NCBI GenBank assembly: GCA_022059125.1
Contig: JAEUWY010000005.1
Location: forward strand, 2,046,001-2,110,000
Length of the DNA: 64,000 nucleotides
Direction: 5' to 3'
From: Corynespora cassiicola
Taxonomy: Eukaryota > Ascomycota > Dothideomycetes > Pleosporales > Corynesporascaceae
The notes below the pieces were generated by a model. That model did no database searches, had not been told where the DNA came from, and worked only from the letters and a program-made list of their open reading frames with translations. Below, one piece after another: positions 36,301-45,623 of the stretch; position 1 is the stretch's first letter; each line of letters opens with the position of its first letter. Both the position numbers and the translations under genes were made by a program.

Positions 36301-37329
36301 GAGAGGAGCCACTTGACTCAGCACAATCGCACCTGAAATGTGTTAGAACGAAAATAACTTGGGACTTGTATGGTACTGACCATCGACGAGAATGAAGATC
36401 ACAGTGTATGTCTCTCCGACTGTCATGCCTCCAGACCCCGTCTCTATGAAATCCGCCACCTTCCTGCTTCCTTGCCAGTATGCGAGGGCGTTCCCGGAAT
36501 AGGCAATAAAATACAAGAGACCGGCCTGGACGGCAGAGGCAAAGGCCTTGCGAATACCCTGAGCTCTAGCATCACTAAGATGACTGGAGAATTTTTCTTC
36601 TAGCCTGGAACTAGCCCCAAGAGCATGTACGAGGCCGATGTGGCTTAGCCCCTCGGAGGCAATAGCACTGGCAGATGAAAAGTAGCCCGATACGTTGGTG
36701 GTGTATTTTTGAACGAAGTGTCCTCCTACAACGGCCATGAGCAGGTAAGCGGGAACCAGGGAGACCAGCATGGCGGCAAGATGGGAGTCCTTGATGAAGG
36801 CGATGATGTAGGCGGTGACACAGAAAGAGACGCAGGTGAGGAAGACGCCCACTTTCTCGCAAGTTCCGGATTCGATGGCCTGAATGTCGCCGTTAAGACG
36901 CGAGGATACATCTCCGGCCTGCAGCTTGTCGAAAAAGGAGATGTCCTGGCGTAGAAGGCTCCGCAAGTAGCGATCTCGAACACGCTGAGCCAGCCTTTGA
37001 GACACAATGCTCCAGCAGATGATGTGCATGTAGATGAGACAGAAAAGGGCGATGGCAATATATACAAGCAGTAGGATCTTGTCAATGATGCTGTCCATGG
37101 TGCCAGATGCGGCGGCAGCCTGATTGTCGCACGAGGCATCGTTGATATCATCGACGAGCTGGCCAAAGACGATTCCGAGGAGGGGAAAGGGGACGCCCGC
37201 AGCGATGGCTGCGAGGGTGCCAACGCAAATGCATAGCTTGTCGAGCCAGGTGGGCTCAGCGTAGAAGAGGAGCTGTACGAAACCAAAGAAGGGCTTGATG
37301 GACTCCCTCGAGGGTCGTTTGACGTGCAT
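33334..37329 (-). CDS. Full-length ABCB-type ABC exporter of the siderophore cluster
   Basis: Two exons (37329-36381, 36332-33334; 48-nt intron) give 1315 residues, the size of a full TMD-NBD-TMD-NBD transporter. I use ATG 37329 because the open frame above it lacks an ATG. The first NBD has Walker A GLSGSGKSTIAG, signature LISGGQKQR and Walker B ILILDEATAALD. The second has GPSGAGKSTVLA, LSGGQRQRL and LLLLDESTSALD. Both sites look catalytically intact. Relatives include multidrug exporters; in A. fumigatus the ABC transporter SitT is encoded beside sidD. Here it is convergent with the GNAT gene and has an iron-GATA site about 340 bp upstream. The likely role is export of the siderophore or of its breakdown products at the plasma or vacuolar membrane; the direction is inferred from family. 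Confidence 0.93.
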
Positions 37330-37792
37330 GGTGCACGCGAGGGCAGGATAAGCGCCTGGAACAAAGATCAAGGGCGGTAGTCAACAGAAGCTGTTGTCGT
37401 GAAAAGTTTCAAGAGGTGCAGGGCGCGCCCAAGACGGCCCAGGTAGCTGTGGCACGTCCCCGCAGCGCGTGCAGTGCAAGATCGGCATGGCTGGCTCGGC
37501 GGATCCATAAGGTCGAAGGCAGAGGGTGGGCGCATCACGTGCAGGATGCAGAGTGGGTGCTGGAACAGTGGCGATGGGAGGTGAGTGGTGCACGCAGCGG
37601 AGGGGGACACGAGTTCGGAGCGAAGCCGGAGATGAAAACAGAGATTATGACCAAAGCGGCTAGTAGCATCAGATAAAAATTTGCAGGATTACATAATGAC
37701 CACCGTCCCATCTAGTGCACGCCACGCCCCCTGTGCCCCCGTCTGCAGTCCGCCGCCCCATCCCTACCCACCTCTACCCATCCCTACCCAGC
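37330..37792. other. ABC exporter promoter region
   Basis: About 0.46 kb between the ABC exporter start codon and the 3' end of the SidA-like gene, both on the minus strand. It contains one exact ATCAGATAA site. Confidence 0.65.
37668..37676 (+). promoter_or_regulatory. ATCAGATAA, candidate iron-GATA site upstream of the ABC exporter
   Basis: Exact ATCWGATAA match, 339 bp upstream of the exporter start codon and 125 bp beyond the stop of the SidA-like gene. Confidence 0.72.
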
Positions 37793-39088
37793 CTACATCC
37801 TCGCGCTAACCACCATCATGCCATCCCGCGCCTCGTCGGCTGGAGCTGCCAGCGCGCTCACCACCTCGCCTGCGCGCACGGCGACGTCCTTTGCCAATGA
37901 GCGACCGCCCTCGCTGTTGGCCGACATCATCCACATGCGGCAGCCCTCGGCCACAGCGCCGCGCTTGAACTGCACCTCCTCGAGGCTGTCGCCCTTTTGC
38001 CGACACCCCAGCACCAGTGCATCCAGCCCGAGGAAGACGCCATCGCTCGACGCATCGGCCTTGGGCGCCGTTTCCGAGATGACCAGCTGCGACTTGGCTG
38101 ATGCTGCTGCCGCGTCGTTGTTCAGAACGACGCGCAGCATGTACTGGCCCTTGCTAGCCACCTTCTTTTCGTATCCGCGCATGTAGATTGTCTGGATGAG
38201 TTCTGACGTCTCGGGTATGTTCGACTTGTGCGCGCTCGACGGCTTAGCCCAGATGGAGCACAGCCTCGGCTCCGGTGCCTGTTCGTCGCTGAGGATCCGC
38301 AGCGGTGCAAGAGTCTCGTTCTCTGTCACGATCGTGACGTTTCCAAGCCGAGGGCACGACAGCAGGTCGTCTAGGATCTCGATCGACTGCTGGCTGGACC
38401 CAACCACGGTGATGTCGAGGCGAGGCTCGCGCGGGCCACGCAGCTCATTCCTCCGCACCGCATAGTCGTCAGTGGAAATTATGCGCTGCCCTGCCTCGAA
38501 GTCGATCTTGTTGAGAGAGCGCGGCTTCTGCTCGCCCCTGCCCGAGGGCGACGGCGCAATGATATTCCGTGCCCTCACCATGTACGTCTTTCCGCTGTCA
38601 TCCCGCACGGCAACATTCCAGGCCTTGACATAATCGCCGCTCTTCTCGGGAGCGACGCCAACCACCTCGTTGCCGTATCGTACTTGGTCGTTGAACTGTC
38701 CGGCGCACCAGCGGAGGTAATCTTCAAACTCAACACGCAGCGGCTCCATTCGGTCAGAGTTCATGAACTCGATGAGGCGATTCTTGGACTGGAGGTAGTT
38801 GACATAGCTGAAGTGTGACCTGGGATTCCGCGTAGTGGCAAGGTCGTAGATGAAGGGGCTTTCCAGGCGGCCTCGAGGTAGCTGCGACGAGGGATACCAT
38901 GAGAAGGCAGGTTTGCGCTCGAGGAAGAGGACATTGTTTGACTGTTGAGATTCGCGGTTGGCAATAGCTGTGGCAATCTGCGCCGGACCAAAGCCGATGC
39001 AGACGAGGTCGTACAGCTGTGACGAGTTGGAGGTTGCTGAGTTGGAGATGGGCTCCAGTGGCCTGGAGGATTGTTGGGTAGAAGCCAT
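37793..39088 (-). CDS. Diverged SidA-like (ornithine N5-monooxygenase-type) flavoprotein
   Basis: Single-exon ORF of 431 residues. The FAD motif LVCIGFGPAQIATAIAN and the family block DLATTRNPRSHFSYVNYL place it with ornithine/lysine N-hydroxylases, as does the EFEDYLRWCAGQF stretch. The NADPH region reads ITVVGSSQQSIEILDD, where the family usually has GxGQSAAE. Other family hallmarks are missing. The ornithine-binding Lys of the SFLKDL motif is Tyr (SPFIYDL). The SPFxNE block is not recognisable. ATGY is replaced by LGCRQ, and HGLSDTLLS near the end is lost. The protein is also about 70 residues shorter than typical SidA. It could hydroxylate another amine, act as a non-catalytic partner, or be decaying. 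It is divergent from the SidF-like gene across a 673-bp promoter. Confidence 0.85.
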   Translation of the reverse strand: MASTQQSSRPLEPISNSATSNSSQLYDLVCIGFGPAQIATAIANRESQQSNNVLFLERKPAFSWYPSSQLPRGRLESPFIYDLATTRNPRSHFSYVNYLQSKNRLIEFMNSDRMEPLRVEFEDYLRWCAGQFNDQVRYGNEVVGVAPEKSGDYVKAWNVAVRDDSGKTYMVRARNIIAPSPSGRGEQKPRSLNKIDFEAGQRIISTDDYAVRRNELRGPREPRLDITVVGSSQQSIEILDDLLSCPRLGNVTIVTENETLAPLRILSDEQAPEPRLCSIWAKPSSAHKSNIPETSELIQTIYMRGYEKKVASKGQYMLRVVLNNDAAAASAKSQLVISETAPKADASSDGVFLGLDALVLGCRQKGDSLEEVQFKRGAVAEGCRMWMMSANSEGGRSLAKDVAVRAGEVVSALAAPADEARDGMMVVSARM

Positions 39089-39761
39089 CGCTGAGAGGAA
39101 TAGCAGAGTAGCTCAAACAAAAGCAGGATTCAGCAGTTTGGAGCGAGGCAAAGTATGGAATACAGCATGGACAATCACTTCACGAAGTTTTTGACTTGGA
39201 CACAAGAGCCAGGCCATCGGACGGGAGCTTGGACCCTGGTGCATTGGTCGCCTGAGACAATGGCTGCACGGGCTGCACGGGCTACACGGGCTGTACTGGA
39301 TCCAGCGAGCTAGCAGCATGCTGCCAGGTACGTCACCGCCTCGCCTGATGGTGGTGGACGGCTGCGCCTAGGCGGACATGGTTTCTGCCACATACGCGGG
39401 GATGCATACTGGGCGGGTTACCAAAATCGTCTCCACATGGCGCGAGGCGTTGCTAGACGGAGCGCTCCGATCTCTGCCGACTTAATATCCCGACCCTCCA
39501 CTCCAGCGTTACGTCCGGTATCATATCCACCTTGTGCCAACACCACGTAATGCACTCGGCCATTCCTGGCTTTTACCCTGTTCTTTTTGCTTGACCTCGG
39601 CTCAAGCTGTCACGTCACAAAATTTGTTGTACAATTCTCTGCGTGGCTTGGCCACATCTGCAAGTCTACATAGCAGTTGCCGGATTGCTCAGTTGCCGGA
39701 CAATTTCCAGGACTCTTTTCCCGCTCTTTTTCCGCACCTTCGCGACAGCTGCTCGTCGATA
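39089..39761. other. Divergent promoter of the SidA-like and SidF-like genes
   Basis: 673 bp between two divergent start codons. I found no ATCWGATAA or near match here, unlike the other three intergenic regions of the cluster. A 4 x 9 nt imperfect repeat lies at 39264-39299. Confidence 0.6.
39264..39299. repeat. Imperfect tandem repeat, 4 x 9 nt
   Basis: Units CTGCACGGG, CTGCACGGG, CTACACGGG and CTGTACTGG lie head to tail in the promoter between the SidA-like and SidF-like genes. Confidence 0.85.
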
Positions 39762-41149
39762 ATGGCTCAATCGAAGAAGCAGGACGGGCCCTCTGAGCCT
39801 TTTATCCTCAAGCTCCCTCACCCCTACCTCACTGCGTATGAGATTCGCAATGTTGCTCCACAAGGCCAGCCCATCAGCTATCGCGTACTGCCATCTGCAG
39901 AATATAGCAAGGGTAACGGAGTACCTCCGCCCGCGCCACTCCACCATGAAACGGCAGTTTTCAGCGACATAGCCTTCTTGGCCCAGGATTCTGTGCCGCC
40001 CAAAGGGGACAACAGTGCCTGGGCGCGAGCACGAAGATCACCTTTTTGCACCATCTCATGGACTGGTGAGCGACCTTCTGTCGCCCAGCTGTGGCTCATT
40101 GCCTATAGCTTGTTGTCTCTTCACCCATTGGTGGAAAACATTCGCGTTCTGTTCGACGGGAAAGATGCTGCATCACTGGCGAATGACCTCTTCGCGACGG
40201 GCCTATTCCACTCACACCCACGGGGTTCGAGCTCTTCGTCCCCTCACGATGGGCATCTCCTTCTCCGAAGCACCTTTTGGCAGGGTGCTGCGTCTCCGTT
40301 TGGTCTCCGACCGGTTTGGGCTCCACAGCTTGATGGCTCCAACAAGCCCATCACTTCCCCCTACCCCCCCTTTCCGTTCCAAACAGCGCCGACGACGCAG
40401 TTCCCTGCCCTACCGAGACACACCATGCACCCTGTACGCCAGCCTAAACCGGTACCCGGGTCCATCATCTACAGCCGCTGGATCCCGCATCTCAAGGAAC
40501 ACTTCACCATGGTGGCCCTAGACTACACGAACCCGGAACATCTTAGCCTCTTCAACAAGTGGCAGAACGATCCACGTGTTGCCGCAGGCTGGAATGAAAC
40601 CGGGACGCTGGATGAGCACCGAGAATACCTGCGGAAGCTGCATGAAGATCCGCACGTACTAACCATGTTTGCCGCGTTTGACGGTGTACTGTTCGCGTAC
40701 TTTGAGGTTTACTGGGCCATGGTAAGTGCATGATCGCCGAAGTCATTTGGGATGATCACGTCTGACTTGGTGTCTACGAATTATAGGAAGACCATATGGG
40801 TGCACACTACCTTGCCCAGCCCTATGACCGTGGCCGGCATTCATTGGTTGGCGACATTCGATTCAGAGGCCCGTACCGTGTCTCTGCATGGTGGTCTGGG
40901 CTGATGCACTACATGTTCCTCGATGAGCCCCGCACATGGAACCTGGTTGGCGAACCTGCGGCGACTAGCAGCACTGTGTTGGCCTACGACTTTGCTCACG
41001 GATTCCACGTTGAGAAGCTGATGGATCTCCCGCACAAGCGCAGCGCTCTGATGATGGTGAGCAGAGAAAAGTTCTTCACCCTCAGTCCATTCGTGTGGGA
41101 TGGAGAGAAGAAGGTGAGGCCAAGCTTGGACGCACTCGCGAAGCTGTGA
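39762..41149 (+). CDS. SidF/SidL-like N5-hydroxyornithine acyltransferase with PTS1
   Basis: Two exons (39762-40721, 40787-41149; 65-nt intron) give 440 residues. ATG 39762 is the first ATG in frame ([14 protein letters not shown]). The C-terminal half is the siderophore acyltransferase (GNAT-like, IucB/AlcB-type) domain. Its hallmarks are [29 protein letters not shown] across the splice, and [15 protein letters not shown] followed by [10 protein letters not shown]. It would transfer an acyl group from CoA to N5-hydroxyornithine, making the hydroxamate monomer used by the synthetase. The last three residues are AKL, a good type 1 peroxisomal signal. SidF of A. fumigatus is peroxisomal and uses anhydromevalonyl-CoA, whereas SidL uses acetyl-CoA and is cytosolic. 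The signal therefore favours SidF-like use. The adjacent acyl-CoA ligase supports this. Confidence 0.93.
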
Positions 41150-41573
41150 TGAGCGATTATTTGCACGTCGCCGAGTAGGCTCCTTTGGTTCCGGGCATAG
41201 CATTAGTTTTGGTTGGGTAGCGCTGCTGTTGTACATGCAATGAAATTGTCTTTGCCGCCACCATCGCATGAATGCTTCCATGAGGTTATGCATTTCCTCT
41301 TCCACCTTCTGCTTCGGTTCAATGTCCATCAGCCTAGATGCTGCACGTGAGTGATCGTCAAGCGACGGAGAGCAGCTACAGCCGCCAAACCCCACTCTGC
41401 TGGACAATAGGTAGGTTTTGACGGACCCTGGCAGCGATGCCGCCGACACGCCACCACCAGAGCAGCCGGGCCGGATCACCAAATTGGCACCTGTTCGCCC
41501 ACGTCATTTTCACAGGCTGTCGCGGCGACCCCTGCACTGGTGCATCCGAAGCTATGGCGCATGCAGGGGACGG

Positions 41574-41582
41574 ATCAGATAA
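41574..41582 (+). promoter_or_regulatory. ATCAGATAA, candidate iron-GATA site
   Basis: Exact match on the plus strand, 1.2 kb upstream of the acyl-CoA ligase start. Confidence 0.7.
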
Positions 41583-41634
41583 CCTTAATCAAGCCCTACG
41601 CCGTCGCTGCACGGTCGGCTCTTCAAGAAAAATT

Positions 41635-41643
41635 TTATCTGAT
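41635..41643 (-). promoter_or_regulatory. ATCAGATAA (minus strand), candidate iron-GATA site
   Basis: TTATCTGAT on plus reads ATCAGATAA on minus. It lies 61 bp from the previous site and is oppositely oriented. Confidence 0.7.
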
Positions 41644-41935
41644 GGACCCCGCTTTCTTGCCCACCATTCCAGCCCGTCGATTTGTATCCGGCTAATCATC
41701 GCGAGAAGCTCCTCTGGAGAAGACGTACGAGGCGCTGGCTGTGTGCCTTGGGGACAGAGGGCGCACACAGGTGATGCGACGCAGGGCAAATGGTGGCGGT
41801 CGCGGGGTTGCCCTTAGTGTGCAAGACACGTAACTTGGGCGCAGGGTCGCGCGGCTGAGGCTTCGGTATGAATTCCCACGCAGGCAGCAATGCTGCCTCG
41901 GATCTTCCTCCGTGGGCAAAAGCGAGCAGAAGAAA

Positions 41936-41944
41936 TTATCAGAT
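41936..41944 (-). promoter_or_regulatory. ATCTGATAA (minus strand), candidate iron-GATA site
   Basis: TTATCAGAT on plus reads ATCTGATAA on minus; exact consensus match. Confidence 0.7.
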
Positions 41945-42099
41945 GCAGAATTTGGCGCAGGGCCCGCCTATAGTCCTTTTGCGGCCGCAAATCGCGGATC
42001 TGGTAACTTGATGGGATGGTCACCCGTGCCACACATGTACCGAAGCTTGCCGTGATCCTTCCCGCCCCCAGAATTCCGCGACACGTCCAAGAAATTTCC

Positions 42100-42108
42100 A
42101 TCTGATAA
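42100..42108 (+). promoter_or_regulatory. ATCTGATAA, candidate iron-GATA site
   Basis: Exact match, 693 bp upstream of the acyl-CoA ligase start. Confidence 0.7.
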
Positions 42109-42178
42109 AAATTTTCATTCCATGGCACCACCGCAGCCTAGAACACCGTGCCGATATCGCAATGTTTCGTTTTTGATC

Positions 42179-42187
42179 TTATCTGAT
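42179..42187 (-). promoter_or_regulatory. ATCAGATAA (minus strand), candidate iron-GATA site
   Basis: TTATCTGAT on plus. It is the closest of the five to the ligase gene (about 610 bp) and lies 79 bp from the previous site. Confidence 0.7.
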
Positions 42188-42792
42188 CGATCCAGCTGGT
42201 CTGGGGGCAGGGATATCCCCGAATTCCCAAGGCGTTCTTCAGTGCTCGTCGGACTGTGTCCGATTCTCACGAGAGGGGGACTATCTTTGCCGTCTGAGGA
42301 TTAAAGGATAAAAGAAGTCGTGTCGATCAGCTGAATGATCCCGAGAATTCCCAGGGCTGTCTAGCCCGGATCCATTCCGCACGTAGGATTCCGAGAGACC
42401 GTACAAGGATGTCCGCCAATGCAACCACAGACGGCAATTTGTGCCAGGCGCTGCGCTAATGGCGCGAGAAGCCTACGTACCAGGCGGAGCCCATGATGAA
42501 ATGCATAGCCGCCGACCTGAAATAAGGAAAGTTAGATCCGAAACATCAGCGAAGCCCCCCAGCAGCGATGTCGAAGCTCAGAGAGATCTTATCGATTGCC
42601 CTCGATTTCTTCTGGTTTGCTTTCTACACTTGTGCCAGCCTGTGCCTTTCGTTCTGCGTGTTTCATTATCTGGGTCGACATTTCATCCCAGTCATCTCTG
42701 GGCCCAGCGAGACGGCACTGGCCTACGCAAGCGAATAGCTGGCAAAAGACCTAGAATCCGCGAAATCGCTGCATTGTTGAAACATTACCAAA

Positions 42793-44718
42793 ATGGCAGA
42801 GCTCTACGATCACCCTCAAAATCCTGCCCTGGATCGTCTTAACGCGACACTCCTACAAATCGACCCCTATATCCTCCCACCGTACCCAAATCTCTCCATC
42901 GTTGCTGGCCCTCTGAACCCACCGCTTTTACAAATCACCCTCTCGCAACTTCTGGCCCAACAAGCTTCGAAGTATCCCGACAACGAGTGTGTCGTCATAC
43001 CCTGGACAGGTGCAAGGTGGACATATCAGCGGTTATGGGAGGAGAGCAACTTGCTCGCCCGCGCACTCTTGAAGCATGGCGTCCGACCGAGAGATAGGGT
43101 CGGGATAATGAGCGGGAATTGCGAAAAGTACATTGCTGTGTTCTTCGCCTGTGTTCGCCTGGGCGCGATATGCGTGACACTGAACAACACATACACACCA
43201 ACTGAGGCAGAGCTTGCACTGAAGAAAACCCGTAAGCATATCAAAAGTGATATATTGAAATCAAAGACTAATTCACAAAAGGTTGCAAGGTTTTGTTCAC
43301 AACGCCGTATGTTGGGAGATTCGACAACGGCCCATTGCTGAAACGGCTTCAAAATGAGGATCTATCAGCAGAGCTCCCTGATTTGAAGACCGTATGCTTG
43401 ATTCGCGGTGGCGACCATCCTTTCATCAAGTACGAAGAGATGTTGACCGAGGCGGATTCGATACCCGATCACCTTCTCGATCTCTTCGATGGCATAATAT
43501 CTCCATACGATGTTGCAAACCTGCAATTCACGAGTGGCAGCACGGGCAATCCCAAGGCAGCCATGCTCACACACCAGTAAGTACTACTGGAGCTTGGACT
43601 AATGAGCATCGCTAATATTCATACAGCAACCTCATCAACAACTCCCGCTTCATCGGCGACCGCATGAAACTCGATTCCACCGACACGCTCTGCTGTCCCC
43701 CACCCCTCTTCCACTGCTTCGGCCTCACCCTCGGCCTCCTCGCCTGCATAACCCACGGCTCCAAGATCGTATACCCCGCCGAGTCCTTCGACCCCGTCGC
43801 GACCCTGCACGCCATCTCCGACGAGCGCTGCACCGCCCTCCACGGCGTCCCCGCAATGATGGAATCCATCATCTCCCTCCCTCGCCCCGAGAACTGGACG
43901 TCGGAGCTCCGCACCGGCATCGTGGCCGGCAGCCCCGTCCCCCGCTGGCTCATGGAGCGCATGGTCAACGAGCTGGGCATGACCGACTTTACGTCCTCGT
44001 ACGGGCTCACCGAGGCGAGTCCCACCGTGTTCAATGCGCACACGACTGACTCGCTGCATGCGAGGTTGACCACCGTCGGCACCGTGTTGCCGCACGCGCG
44101 CGTCAAGATTGTGGATCGCGATGACAAGGTCTTGCCCATTGGTGTGCGTGGCGAGCTGTGTGTGTCGGGATACCAGGTGTGCAGGGGCTACTGGGAGAAT
44201 GAGGAGAAGACGAATGAGGTGTTGATTCGAGATGATCAGGGAGAGCTGTGGCTACACACGGGTGATGAGGCTGTGTTGGATGTGGACGGGTACTGCACCA
44301 TCACTGGGCGGTTCAAGGATATTATCATTCGAGGTTTGTCATCTTTGCCCAACACACTCTTTCGCGACATGACTGACGGTTCGTCATAGGAGGTGAGAAC
44401 ATATATCCCCTCGAGATCGAGGAGCGCCTTGTTCAGCACAAGGCCATCGACCGCGCCATCGTTGTCGGAGTGAGCCACCCTCGTTATGTAGAGGTGCCCG
44501 CCGCTTTCTTGCAGCTTGCTGAGGATGCGGAGAAGAAGCCGGATCTTGAGGAGGTCAAGGCTTGGGTTCGACAGGTTCTAGGTAGGCACAAGGCTCCCAT
44601 GCATGTGCTCTGGCTTGGCGACGACTGTGAATCAGAGGTCCCACTCACTGGCAGTGGAAAGATTAAGAAGTTTGTGATGAAGGGTTGGGCGGAAAAGATA
44701 TTGGAAGCGCAGAAGTGA
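42793..44718 (+). CDS. SidI-like acyl-CoA ligase (AMP-binding)
   Basis: Four exons (42793-43231, 43282-43576, 43627-44333, 44390-44718; introns of 50, 50 and 56 nt) join in phase to 589 residues. The ANL-superfamily motifs are all present: LQFTSGSTGNPKAAMLTH across a splice, SSYGLTEASP, WLHTGDEAVLD, GRFKDIIIRGGENIYPLE, and the catalytic lysine near the end in LTGSGKIKKFVM. It would activate a carboxylic acid as CoA thioester. SidI of A. fumigatus makes mevalonyl-CoA for SidF and enters peroxisomes by a type 2 signal. Here residues 15-23, RLNATLLQI, are close to that signal (R-L-x5-Q-hydrophobic) but not exact. Length, neighbours and five upstream iron-GATA sites support a siderophore role. 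A generic medium-chain ligase is the alternative. Confidence 0.9.
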
Positions 44719-45623
44719 GGTTGGGGCTACGGGGACGTTCAAAATTTCTTTGCAACAACTTCATGTTAAATATCGTCTTTGGTCCTTCCAGCACAGCGAA
44801 TGATTTACCGTAAATATATTCTCATCACCTTATATATCTGCTTCGATGGTGCCAAACATTCTTGACGTTTTGGATTTTTCTTACTACGACCAGATGGATA
44901 TGTGCTGGAGGAGCAATGAAGTGGTAAAAAAACGCCAAAATAAGCTTTGAAATCTAGAGGAACCACATATCTGCCTCTGATATGCTCATCCTCCATGTCC
45001 GCGTATTATTTGGTATCGCAAAAGACTTGAGACCTCTGCACCAACAAATTACTGCTATCTCAGAGCCACAGATGTACATTGTGTGGGCGTAACGATATTT
45101 TTTTAGCAGGGAAAATGAAAATCGCAGTTGCCTTGAATGTTCAATAACATTTTCAAAGGCAATTTTGGGGCTATGAAAGCGTATTTAAATTAGGCCTTGC
45201 TCGGCGTGGAGTCACACCATGAATGTCTTGAATCTGTATTCATTGGCGGATTTCTAGTTAAAAATGGAACTAGAAGTATTGGAAGGAGTATTGAGCATTA
45301 GAAAAATCATAAAAACCACGCGGTTATCGTTTTCAAGTTATAAACCTCTATAAAAACTTGACCTAATGCGGGAAACGAGGTATAATAAAATCCCTTTGAT
45401 TCTGATCATACAAGAGTTTTAATAAGAAGCTCTAATCTCTCTTAGAAATATATCTCTTCCTTATTCTGAACCTGTCTTGTCAATGTGAACTGAAAAGTGA
45501 ATTCATTGTTTAATGATTAAAAATTGAACTTACAAGTCGTGCAGGTTATATATAAGAATCAAGCAAGTTAAAAGACATCTATGAAGAACAGTCTACCAAG
45601 AATTGCACCTATCGTTTTTCAAT
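44719..45623. other. AT-rich gene-free stretch
   Basis: About 0.9 kb, clearly more AT-rich than the flanking cluster, with no supported ORF. It marks the right edge of the siderophore cluster. No terminal repeats or transposase remnants were recognised. Confidence 0.55.

Larger units (their letters stand above)
41150..42792. other. Long upstream region of the acyl-CoA ligase with five iron-GATA sites
   Basis: About 1.64 kb between the acyltransferase stop and the ligase start, both on the plus strand. It contains five exact ATCWGATAA matches (two on plus, three on minus) between 41574 and 42187, listed separately. An ORF at 42441-42842 overlaps the ligase start in another frame and is not called. 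Confidence 0.7.

Noticed and set aside
42441..42842. 133-codon ORF upstream of the acyl-CoA ligase
   Set aside because: It runs into the ligase coding exon in another frame, has no domain, and looks like leader sequence.
9279..44718. One single large biosynthetic cluster from the A-T-R gene to the ligase
   Set aside because: Carboxypeptidase, F-box-like and unknown genes intervene, and iron-GATA sites are confined to 30.9-42.2 kb.
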